Shown here: piece after piece, positions 15,102-22,666 of the stretch
Layout: each line of letters begins with the position of its first letter
Position numbering within the stretch: the stretch's first letter is position 1
Source of the DNA: CAYMQB01 sp964392665
Lineage (GTDB): Bacteria; Hydrothermota; E44-bin80
DNA: 26,897 bases
Direction of reading: 5' to 3'
NCBI GenBank assembly: GCA_964392665.1
Contig: CAYMQB010000041.1
Coordinates: forward strand, 1 to 26,897
Position numbers and translations under genes: made by a program
Notes under the pieces: generated by a model
Told to the model about the DNA's origin: nothing
Seen by the model: the letters and a program-made list of their open reading frames with translations, nothing else
Databases searched by the model: none

Positions 15102-17432
15102 TCATTTTGTTTCATATTTCACATATTTAACTTTTGCGAGGACTGAATGAAGGTCGTTAAAGATAATTTTTTCAGGTTTCATAGGTGCGGGAAGATCGAA
15201 CTCCATAACTGGCTTATCTATTAGTATTCTAATACGAGAAAATTTATCTCCTTTGTATTGCACTGTAATCGGTACATACATTTTGAAGTCTTCCGAAACC
15301 TCTTTTTGAACGACTCTGCAGTGAACCAAATAGTTACCTTCTGGTTTTTTTGAGGTGAAAGATGAAAATTCATATGTAGGAATATCAGTTCCATAAACCC
15401 ATTCATCAAAGAACCAGTCCATGTTTTCACCACAATACTTGCTGACAATTTGCTTGAAATCCTCTGTAGAAGCATCCTTGCCTTTATATGTTGCATAATA
15501 TTCTTGAAGCATATGTGTAAATTTTTCTTCGTTCATAGTACGTAAATCGATTAGCAAGTTGCGTAACATATGCAATACATATGCACCTTTCTTATAGACG
15601 ATGAGAGCGTAGTCACCTTCTGTTTCTGAGCTGCTTGTTCGATAGCCTAACCATATTGGTCCTGCTTCGACACCGCTTCCGAGAAGATATTTTCGGTTAG
15701 TGAGAATTTTGTTCTTCCATTCATCGAGTATATGAAAAAACTTCTTATTATCCTTTGTCTCCCATTGAAGATACCACAACCCGGAGTAGTCTGCAAAGCC
15801 TTCGCTAAGCCACTGGTCATGGTATGTTTTATAACCCACGGTTACTCCCCACCACTGATGGGATACTTCATGCGCACGGAAAATCTCCGAGTACCCCTCG
15901 CGGCTCGTTGTTTGAAAGGTTAGCCAATGGAGGTGTATGAAACCTGGGAAAGCCTCACCGTGAGGATAAGGAATTTCGCTCACATAGATGCGCTCGTAAG
16001 GGTATGAACCAAAGAGATGGCTAAAAATCTGTATGCTGTTAGCAATGTCGGCTCCAATCTGTTTTTCCATGTTTTTGCTTGACAATATGTCGTAATTTTT
16101 GAGCAAGTAAAGGGCAATCTCTCTATGGCCAATTTCTGACATAAGGACTGTAATAGGAGGTGCTCCTTTAACATTTATATCATAGTTTTTGAACAATCCA
16201 AGATTGAAGCCTGCGTTGACAACAGGTTTTTCCATAAACCAATGTGTGATTCTGTATTTATCTTCTATTCTATCCTCTGTCTTTTCTCCAATGGAAGCAA
16301 ATTCATATTGCTCTGGAGTTTTAAATGTAAGGTCATAAGTGGCCCTATTTCTGAAACCGTAACGTGGGTACCATAAAGTACTGGATTTAATATAATAATC
16401 GCCATATAACCTCTCAATAACATCACCATGGTATTCAATTTTAATATCGCTTTTCTCATCTTTGATTAGTGGATGGTCCGGGAAAATGATTAGTTCATAA
16501 GACTTATCTTTCTTAACGAAAGAAAGAGAAGTACCACTGCTACTTGTTACCTGATCAACAATAAGTTTGGGTGCAAGAAAGAACTTCATTGCTTTTAGCG
16601 AGTCTTTTATAACATCGAAGGTAACAACTGCTTTAGCGCTAAAATCTCCGCTTTGCTCTATCTTGGATACTATCCTGTAATTCTTGATTGAGATTATGTC
16701 CTTGCGCTCGTAGGCATAATCCATGTGATTTGAGTAATCCTCATTTTTTTGAAATTGACTGACCGTTTCAGTTACATAGTTTAGCTTCGATAGCGGTTTC
16801 TGAAATTCAACTTCTTCAACTTGAAAGGGGTTGTAAATGAAAAACACCGGGTCTGAATTGTTCTTACGAATATAGGCATAAAAATAGCCATCCCTGTTAT
16901 CGGAAGGAAGGTTCATCATAATATAGTAAAAAATGTTTTCATTGCGTGGTTCAAGTATATATTTTTGGCAGTATTCCCATTCATCTCTTATTTTAGGAGG
17001 TACAGCATTTGGATGTAATGAAAGATGTTTACTGATTTGTGCAAAAGTGCTATCGACAAAATAAAGCACGAGTGTGTTAAATTCTTGAGAATATGTCTCT
17101 TTCTTGTAAAACCTGGCTAATTGTTCCTTTTCGATTTTAGTCGGTGGCGTAAAAGAGAAACTGCCTTCTCCCGAGAAAATCGCTCCTATGACAGCAGATT
17201 TTCCTTGAATTTGAATTGGTTTGAAGAAATAAATAGTTCCCTTTTTCAGGTAAAATGTTGCAACATCGCGGTAGAGTGTCAAATCTTCTATATGTCCTGT
17301 CATTTTTGTGTCGAAAACTGGCTGTGCCAGTTCATTATATAGGGACATCATTTTTTTGTTTTCTGCAAATGAAAAACCGATTTTCACGAGTAGAATTATG
17401 GTTATAAATACTAATATGACATATTTTTTCAT
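15102..17432 (-). CDS. Secreted M1-family-like metallopeptidase
   Basis: 776 residues from the ATG at 17432; a GTG six codons earlier (17450) is possible, but AAAGGA sits correctly for the ATG. Signal peptide MKKYVILVFITIILLVKIGFSFA. A long N-terminal beta domain is followed by the gluzincin catalytic site HEVSHQWWG (H521, E522, H525) and the third ligand E544 in WLSEGFADY, the exact HExxH-x18-E spacing. YKKGAYVLHMLR matches the M1 downstream Tyr region. The normal exopeptidase motif GxMEN / GGMEYPG is changed to HGEAFPG (residues 491-497), so free N-terminus recognition may be lost. It probably cuts peptides in the periplasm or outside. Own promoter at 17501-17529; mnmA follows. Confidence 0.9.
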   Translation of the reverse strand: MKKYVILVFITIILLVKIGFSFAENKKMMSLYNELAQPVFDTKMTGHIEDLTLYRDVATFYLKKGTIYFFKPIQIQGKSAVIGAIFSGEGSFSFTPPTKIEKEQLARFYKKETYSQEFNTLVLYFVDSTFAQISKHLSLHPNAVPPKIRDEWEYCQKYILEPRNENIFYYIMMNLPSDNRDGYFYAYIRKNNSDPVFFIYNPFQVEEVEFQKPLSKLNYVTETVSQFQKNEDYSNHMDYAYERKDIISIKNYRIVSKIEQSGDFSAKAVVTFDVIKDSLKAMKFFLAPKLIVDQVTSSSGTSLSFVKKDKSYELIIFPDHPLIKDEKSDIKIEYHGDVIERLYGDYYIKSSTLWYPRYGFRNRATYDLTFKTPEQYEFASIGEKTEDRIEDKYRITHWFMEKPVVNAGFNLGLFKNYDINVKGAPPITVLMSEIGHREIALYLLKNYDILSSKNMEKQIGADIANSIQIFSHLFGSYPYERIYVSEIPYPHGEAFPGFIHLHWLTFQTTSREGYSEIFRAHEVSHQWWGVTVGYKTYHDQWLSEGFADYSGLWYLQWETKDNKKFFHILDEWKNKILTNRKYLLGSGVEAGPIWLGYRTSSSETEGDYALIVYKKGAYVLHMLRNLLIDLRTMNEEKFTHMLQEYYATYKGKDASTEDFKQIVSKYCGENMDWFFDEWVYGTDIPTYEFSSFTSKKPEGNYLVHCRVVQKEVSEDFKMYVPITVQYKGDKFSRIRILIDKPVMEFDLPAPMKPEKIIFNDLHSVLAKVKYVKYETK

Positions 17433-17500
17433 AGCATTTTCCTTTCCCACGATTTACATTATCAAAAAAGAGTTGCAAACCGAGATTCTTAGTTTTTCAT

Positions 17501-17529
17501 TTAATATCATATAAATAGCAAAGAGTCAA
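17501..17529 (-). promoter_or_regulatory. Promoter of the M1 peptidase gene
   Basis: Minus strand TTGACT (17529-17524), 17 bases ending TATGA, then TATTAA (17506-17501). The TGn just before the -10 makes it an extended -10 promoter. It predicts a leader of about 60 bases before the ATG at 17432. Confidence 0.55.
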
Positions 17530-17573
17530 GAAATTTGATGGAAGGAAAATGAGAATGGAAAGATTCAGATTAG

Positions 17574-17601
17574 AGAAGCGGACACTTGAATGTCCGCTTC
17601 T
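17574..17601. terminator. 11-bp perfect hairpin after the lipoprotein gene
   Basis: AGAAGCGGACA (17574-17584), loop CTTGAA, TGTCCGCTTCT (17591-17601). It lies 62 bases beyond the lipoprotein stop and just upstream of the M1 promoter, the right place for a terminator of the sigma cluster. The minus-strand continuation has no T-run, while the plus-strand side is T-rich (CTTTATTCTTTTTC), so its action is uncertain. Confidence 0.5.
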
Positions 17602-17662
17602 ATGCTTTATTCTTTTTCTAAACTCAACAACCGCTTTATCCTGCGACGATGTTTTTCTGTTG

Positions 17663-18565
17663 TTAATCCGAAGTGGTTACAAGATATGGGAATAACCAGG
17701 CATTGGAATCATATGCAGCAAGTGTATCTTCGAGTGCTCCCTTGCTGAGCATATCAAAGGCACAGTGGTGAATTCTGTTCATTGCATTTGGGTCATTCGA
17801 TGGAGCATACCATACGCCGGTAAAAATCCCATTACCCACATTGTGGAATCGAGACCTGTGGTGTTGAGTGTGCCTCATCCAGGAATGAAGGTAGACGTGG
17901 GCTGTTTCATTATTTGCATATACCGTAAGTGAGCATTTTTCTTCGGGTGTCAATGTTACAACATCTTCCTTTGCGAACAGAGCAAGGGGGTCGGTGAAAA
18001 GCGTATCGGGATAGCTCGAAGAGTTAAGTCTTACACTGTCGACTTGAACTGTATTTCCCTGGGATACTACTTCCACTCCGGATATCTTCACGAGTCTCCA
18101 TCCTCGTCTGCGTAAAGGGTCCTCGTTATGGGGATACAACCTTCTGAGTATTGCGTATCTTTGTGCTGTATCCGTAAAACTCTTTGTGTATTCATCGATC
18201 GTATCGGGTGGAAAAGTATCCGACAGGAATAGATGAAGTATTCCATCGAATTCTCCACTCCAGGACACAAAAGCAGAATCACCAATGATGTTTACTGTAA
18301 TACTTATCAGTGGGTCTGGTAGAAGTTGTCTGTACCAGAAGTAGTTAACCATAGGTGAGAAAACTCCGATCGTGGCTCCTGTTGTGTCCTCATCTCCGTA
18401 ATGCTCCTCGGAACTAAAATAAGATGCGTTTTCACTAATCAACCAGCTTATTGCCTCATTATCGTCCTTGGGCTCTGGTTCAGTTGATGATTCTTTGCCG
18501 CATCCAAAGAGTACCATTATAAGTAATGCAGATGGCAGAACTATCAGTTGTAAGAAGTGTTTCAT
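17663..18565 (-). CDS. Lipoprotein of unknown function
   Basis: 300 residues from the ATG at 18565, chosen because AAGGAGG lies 6 bases upstream; the frame runs 12 codons further back without support. The signal ends in the lipobox LFGCG (Lgt substrate), followed by a Ser/Thr/Pro/Glu linker. The mature part is rich in aromatic and acidic residues, with beta-type stretches (SITVNIIGDSAFVSWSG, GNTVQVDSVRLNSSS) and a His-rich segment TQHHRSRFHNVGNG near residue 240. The early part (ISWLISENASYFSSEEHYGDED) recalls SnoaL/NTF2-like domains of WOR-type lipoproteins, but I do not recognise a family. Located 80 bases after the Spy-like gene; may be the last gene of the sigma cluster. Confidence 0.8.
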   Translation of the reverse strand: MKHFLQLIVLPSALLIMVLFGCGKESSTEPEPKDDNEAISWLISENASYFSSEEHYGDEDTTGATIGVFSPMVNYFWYRQLLPDPLISITVNIIGDSAFVSWSGEFDGILHLFLSDTFPPDTIDEYTKSFTDTAQRYAILRRLYPHNEDPLRRRGWRLVKISGVEVVSQGNTVQVDSVRLNSSSYPDTLFTDPLALFAKEDVVTLTPEEKCSLTVYANNETAHVYLHSWMRHTQHHRSRFHNVGNGIFTGVWYAPSNDPNAMNRIHHCAFDMLSKGALEDTLAAYDSNAWLFPYLVTTSD

Positions 18566-18645
18566 TTGAACCTCCTTTCTTGTGTTTTTTTCGTTTATCA
18601 TTTTGTTATTTTAGACATTTATCTATTCATTTGGTTTAAATGATT

Positions 18646-19146
18646 CTAAAATTGTCTGCCCTGTTTAGGCTTTATTTGTCTGTTTTTATCCATTCCTTGT
18701 ATTATTTTTCTAATCTCCTTTGTAAATTTCTCTTCAAAAAGGAGAAGTTTGGCTTGCTGCTTTATAGAGAGTACGCTCATCACCTCTTCTCTTAATTTAG
18801 TTTCCTCAGATTTGCTTTCTTTGTCAAATGACATAATCTTGTTAATCTGAGCAAGAAGTTTACTGTCAGTTGCCTCATTTCCCAAAAGCTTTCTCAAGTT
18901 TTCGAGATGCTTTTTCCTTGCCTTGAAAGTCTTTCGTTTCTGTTTTTCCAGTTTTCTGAGTCTGGGAAAGAACTTGTCACCCTGTTCTTGATCGATATCC
19001 AAGAATTCGATTAGTTTCCATATCTTGACCGCTTCAATTTTTTTCATAGCATTGTCGTTGTCGATTGGCGGAGGTTCACCTATTTGTGCCAATAATGACA
19101 TAAGTGGAATTAACATAAATACAAAAATGAGCGCATATTTTTTCAT
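18646..19146 (-). CDS. Spy/CpxP-like periplasmic protein
   Basis: 166 residues from the ATG at 19146 (AAGGAGGG ends 4 bases upstream; the TTG one codon earlier is too close to it). A signal peptide (KKYALIFVFMLIPLMSLLAQ) is followed by an all-helical, highly charged protein with two LTxxQ-like repeats: LDIDQEQGDKFFPRL and LSIKQQAKLLLFEEKF. This is the layout of Spy/CpxP periplasmic chaperones and heavy-metal-sensor-like proteins that dampen envelope stress signalling. It lies directly after the ECF sigma and anti-sigma genes, where such proteins are often encoded. The similarity is pattern-level, so the family call is moderate. Confidence 0.7.
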   Translation of the reverse strand: MKKYALIFVFMLIPLMSLLAQIGEPPPIDNDNAMKKIEAVKIWKLIEFLDIDQEQGDKFFPRLRKLEKQKRKTFKARKKHLENLRKLLGNEATDSKLLAQINKIMSFDKESKSEETKLREEVMSVLSIKQQAKLLLFEEKFTKEIRKIIQGMDKNRQIKPKQGRQF

Positions 19147-19207
19147 CAACCCTCCTTATTTTTTCTCTCTATCCTCTGTGGTTTCTTTCATATTTGTTCC
19201 ATACCTG

Positions 19208-19789
19208 TCAGATATTATCGAAGTTGGTGTTCTTCAATTTTTCGATAAGTGTACTTATTTCTTCAGAAGAAAGTTCCATCATAAGAGAAGATAGTTCACT
19301 ACCCTGTATTATGCTATTGTCGATAGCGGTTTTTACATCTTTTATGAGTGTATCATTCTCTATTAGTGATTCTGCGATGTAGTTAGTGACAACGGAATCC
19401 TCTTGGTAAATGAGATTATTTGGATTCGTCATAAATGCATACTGGTAATCCATTGGTTTTTGGCTTTTTATTCCAATAATCGTGGATATAAGAGCAAGAA
19501 GCATTGTAAAACCAAAACTCCAAGCGAAAGCGTATTTTCGTCTTCTTGTGCGTTTACTTCTTTCTTCTACTTGTTCCATAACGAGGGGGAAAAGAGCAGA
19601 TTTCCTTGGTTCACCAAACAAAGGAACTTTATCTATTCTCAAGAGTTTAAATGTTTTTTTCATCCGCTCGTATTTTGACTTGCACGCTTCACAACTCTCA
19701 AGATGTTCTTTCATCTCCTTTTCAATAACTCGAGAAAGCTGTCCTTCCAGGAAAAACAAGCAATTATGCCTAAAACCATTACAATTCAT
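19208..19789 (-). CDS. Membrane anti-sigma factor with zinc-finger domain
   Basis: 193 residues. The N-terminal zinc anti-sigma domain has KEHLESCEAC (H29, C33, C36), the same spacing as the anti-sigma at 11960. A single membrane span (AFAWSFGFTMLLALISTII, about residues 87-106) follows a basic RKRTRRRK stretch. The outer part of about 85 residues ends in repeated amphipathic helices (SSLMMELSSEEISTLIEKL). It should bind and inhibit the sigma factor encoded just upstream. The AAGGAG ribosome site overlaps the sigma stop region (11-base gap), so the pair is tightly linked. Confidence 0.88.
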   Translation of the reverse strand: MNCNGFRHNCLFFLEGQLSRVIEKEMKEHLESCEACKSKYERMKKTFKLLRIDKVPLFGEPRKSALFPLVMEQVEERSKRTRRRKYAFAWSFGFTMLLALISTIIGIKSQKPMDYQYAFMTNPNNLIYQEDSVVTNYIAESLIENDTLIKDVKTAIDNSIIQGSELSSLMMELSSEEISTLIEKLKNTNFDNI

Positions 19790-19800
19790 TATATTTCTCC

Positions 19801-20322
19801 TTATGTCAGAAGGTCACCGAGTTCATCGCTGAGTTTTTGTACTGCAAAATGGTAAAGTGCCTTTGCCGTTCCTTCTTTGCATTTTAGTATTTTTACAATG
19901 TTTTTATAGGGCATATTTTCGTAAAACCTTAACATAAATACAGTTCTCTGTTTTGGAGGAAGATGTTTTACTGCTATGTCGATTTTTTGTGCAATTTCCT
20001 GTCTTTCATATTGCTTTCCAGGAGAATCATCAGCGGGAATATTAGGGTGCAGTTCAAGTGTAGGTTTTCTCTTCTTTATAAAATTTAAGGAAAGGTTATA
20101 TGCAATTCTGAAAAGCCAGGTGTAAATGGTTGATTTACCTTTGAAAGTTTTTCTTTTTAAATATGCTCTCACAAAAGTCTCCTGTACAATTTCTTCTGCG
20201 TCATCTACATTTCTAATAATTCTGAATACAGTGTTGTATAATTTTTCTCCATAATTTTCCACAATTTTCCGGAAAAGAGTCTCATCCCCGATTTTGAATT
20301 TGTTAATGTCAACCTTTTCCAT
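19801..20322 (-). CDS. ECF-type RNA polymerase sigma factor
   Basis: 173 residues from the ATG at 20322; a TTG six codons earlier (20340) is also open, but family N-termini match MEKVDINKFKIGDETLFRKIV and neither has a clear SD. Region 2: YGEKLYNTVFRIIRNVDDAEEIVQETFVRAY with TWLFRIAYN; region 4: VKHLPPKQRTVFMLRFYENMPYKNIVKILKCKEGTAKALYHFAVQKL, the helix-turn-helix for the -35. It probably controls an envelope regulon including its own cluster. It lies about 40 bases after the VWA protein gene and 11 bases before its anti-sigma, so all are probably one transcript. Confidence 0.93.
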   Translation of the reverse strand: MEKVDINKFKIGDETLFRKIVENYGEKLYNTVFRIIRNVDDAEEIVQETFVRAYLKRKTFKGKSTIYTWLFRIAYNLSLNFIKKRKPTLELHPNIPADDSPGKQYERQEIAQKIDIAVKHLPPKQRTVFMLRFYENMPYKNIVKILKCKEGTAKALYHFAVQKLSDELGDLLT

Positions 20323-20363
20323 TCTTTGTTTATTTGACAAATTTATTCAAGAAAGGTTTAATG

Positions 20364-22496
20364 TTATTTCAGTCTTTTTAGCTTTCTTAAAAACAATTCA
20401 AGAAGGAAAATCGAAGTAATTATAAGTAGAATGGTAAAATTGCTTGAAAAGTGAAGTGCAAATCTGGTGAATAATATTTGCGGTGGAAATATTATCGATT
20501 TTAGGTCATCCTGCAATTTGTCCGACTGGATGAATTTTCCACCACTTGCATGCGAAATATTTTCGAGCAATAAAGGATTCGGCTCGGTATTAAGATTTTC
20601 TATCTCTTGTGGCTGCACCTGAATATTTAGTGTTTGTCTGGACTTTGTATTTAGTGGAAATTTACTCTGCGCTTGAACTGCGTATCTACCCGGTTTTAAC
20701 ATATTGATGGTCTGTTGGTAGTTTCCATTTCCGACATCGTTCATTAAAAGTTCCTTTATCTTTTTACCATCCTTTTTTATGTGAATCTGAATAAAACCTT
20801 CTGAAATTGGATTCATCATATCATCATAAAGCGTTGCAGTCAAGGTAACAGGTTCTCCCCATAATAGTTTGGTTTTGGGTGCGCTCAAAATAAGCTTTTC
20901 CTGTTCATTTTCTACTGTAATGAATCTCAGGATATTGTTTATTATTTGGTCATAGAGTTGTTTCCCCGAGTTTGAATCGACAGAAAGCATCTTCCAGTGC
21001 CAGATATTTTCCACTGTAAATGCAGCAACTTTTCCTTTTCCACAGGTAACGCTTCCCAATATGGGTATGTTCTTAGAACCTTGAGGTTTTCCTTCGAGAT
21101 ATACTTTTGTTAGGGCTTTTGTTGCTTTAATCCTCAAAGGATTGGATAGTGGGGGAAAGGAAGTTATGGTGAAATCATTGATGTTGAAAAGGTTGGAGAT
21201 GTGACCTACCTGGGTTAGTTTTGGCTCGATATCACCCGTAAGGATACTTCCACCTGTTATGAAGGGATACATATTCCTAAATTCCGAAAGGTCGGAGAGT
21301 TTGTTGCCCACGACTAAAAGACCCATACCTTTATTGGAAACTCTGCTTGAAATAAGTTTCATAAGATTTCTGTCAATATGCTGTGGATTGATCAATACCA
21401 GGATATCCGTTTTTTCGATTTCACCTAAATCGATCGGTCCTTTTGATTCCTTATTATTTTTCTGGATTAGAAACTGAGACTTCTCGATTTTCGCATACCC
21501 GATGAAGTTCATATTCTTTTGATGAATGAGGAAGTGTTTGAAGAACCGGTAGTCCCAATTGAGATTACAGGCAATTACTACCACGGTTTTCCGCTTTCTT
21601 TTTACCTTGATAGCAAAGAAACTTCTGTTATCTTCTTTATTAGACTCATCGTCGGTAGTGCTTATTGTGGCTTCATAGTTTACCAATCCTTCTTTTCCGG
21701 GAACAATGTATAGGTCTATGGGTAATTCCACATCCTGTTCCAGGGTTGATATGTTTTTCCTGGAGAGAATTTTAGCTTCTCTCCAGATCTGCACCTTCAC
21801 GTTTTTTCTTGATTTACCATTGTTGCTAACCAGGACGGTTACCGGTACTGAATCGCCTTTGTAGACAATAGGATTTACAATTACCCCTGAAATCCGCACA
21901 TTGTTTTCTTTCTTCACTGCTCCTATTGGAATTGTAAAAACAGGATAGTCAAGTTTTCCAGCAATTTCGGTAGGGTCATCATCTGAAGTGTTTCTTCCAT
22001 CACTTAAGAGAAAAACTCCTGAAGGTGATTCTTCCTGTATGGTTGAAAGTTCGTCCAATATGCTTCCAATCATTGTTGCACCTTTTGCAATAGTCAGGGA
22101 ATCCTCTGGTTCGTAAAGCTTATCCGAGAACAGTAGAAGTTTCGTTACCGCTCTTGTGCTTAGGGATGAAAGGATTGTGTTGCGAGCTATTTTAGCTGCA
22201 ATGTCTTTCCTCTGTTGACCATCCTCCTGTTTTTCCATACTTCGAGAATAGTCAACGAGAACGTAAACTATTGGTTTTCTATTTCTTGAATGACGAAACT
22301 CTATAATGAGTGAAAATAGCGAAGAGAAAAGGAGAAAGAAAAGAAATGTTCTAAAAACAACAAAAAGAGTGAACCATAATTTCGATAATTCGTCCCTTAG
22401 TGCTCTGTAAGAGAGTATGGATAAGGAGAGGGCTGCTAAAAGGAATATGGCATAGAATGGAATTAAAAATCTGCTCAAATATAGAGATATAGACAT
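20364..22496 (-). CDS. Membrane-anchored VWA-domain protein (BatA-like)
   Basis: 710 residues. Two N-terminal membrane spans (residues about 10-30 and 40-65) lead into a von Willebrand A domain with the metal site D82-x-S84-x-S86 (VDYSRSM) and VFLLSDGRNTSDDD near residue 170. Then come Ig/CARDB-like beta domains (VRISGVIVNPIVYKGDSVPVTV), a class I amidotransferase-like fold without a catalytic Cys that I can identify (NLNWDYRFFKHFL...DILVLINPQ), a further Ig domain, and a C-terminal membrane span (FTILLIITSIFLLELF). Such proteins occur in BatA/MoxR-type clusters and in FCB-group envelopes; the function is not established. Own promoter at 22574-22602. It precedes the sigma/anti-sigma pair and may be part of their sensing arm. 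Confidence 0.85.
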   Translation of the reverse strand: MSISLYLSRFLIPFYAIFLLAALSLSILSYRALRDELSKLWFTLFVVFRTFLFFLLFSSLFSLIIEFRHSRNRKPIVYVLVDYSRSMEKQEDGQQRKDIAAKIARNTILSSLSTRAVTKLLLFSDKLYEPEDSLTIAKGATMIGSILDELSTIQEESPSGVFLLSDGRNTSDDDPTEIAGKLDYPVFTIPIGAVKKENNVRISGVIVNPIVYKGDSVPVTVLVSNNGKSRKNVKVQIWREAKILSRKNISTLEQDVELPIDLYIVPGKEGLVNYEATISTTDDESNKEDNRSFFAIKVKRKRKTVVVIACNLNWDYRFFKHFLIHQKNMNFIGYAKIEKSQFLIQKNNKESKGPIDLGEIEKTDILVLINPQHIDRNLMKLISSRVSNKGMGLLVVGNKLSDLSEFRNMYPFITGGSILTGDIEPKLTQVGHISNLFNINDFTITSFPPLSNPLRIKATKALTKVYLEGKPQGSKNIPILGSVTCGKGKVAAFTVENIWHWKMLSVDSNSGKQLYDQIINNILRFITVENEQEKLILSAPKTKLLWGEPVTLTATLYDDMMNPISEGFIQIHIKKDGKKIKELLMNDVGNGNYQQTINMLKPGRYAVQAQSKFPLNTKSRQTLNIQVQPQEIENLNTEPNPLLLENISHASGGKFIQSDKLQDDLKSIIFPPQILFTRFALHFSSNFTILLIITSIFLLELFLRKLKRLK

Positions 22497-22573
22497 TTTC
22501 TTCTTACAAAGAAGTTATAATTGTAAAACTTCCAACTTCACAATTTTCATTGTGCAAACTCTTTGCAAGCCGG

Positions 22574-22602
22574 AACATATCATACAAAGTTTTTATAGTC
22601 AA
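22574..22602 (-). promoter_or_regulatory. Promoter of the VWA-sigma cluster
   Basis: Minus strand TTGACT (22602-22597), 17 bases ending TATGA, then TATGTT (22579-22574), with an extended -10 TGA. Expected start about 22567, giving a 70-base leader. The leader opens with TGCAAA-GAG-TTTGCA (22567-22553) and then CACAAT-GAAA-ATTGTG, two hairpins in a row. Confidence 0.5.
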
Positions 22603-22666
22603 GGAATAATCAAAAGGAAGCAATTAAATGTGAAAAGTATTTCTCAATTACGGGTGAAGTGCAGCA

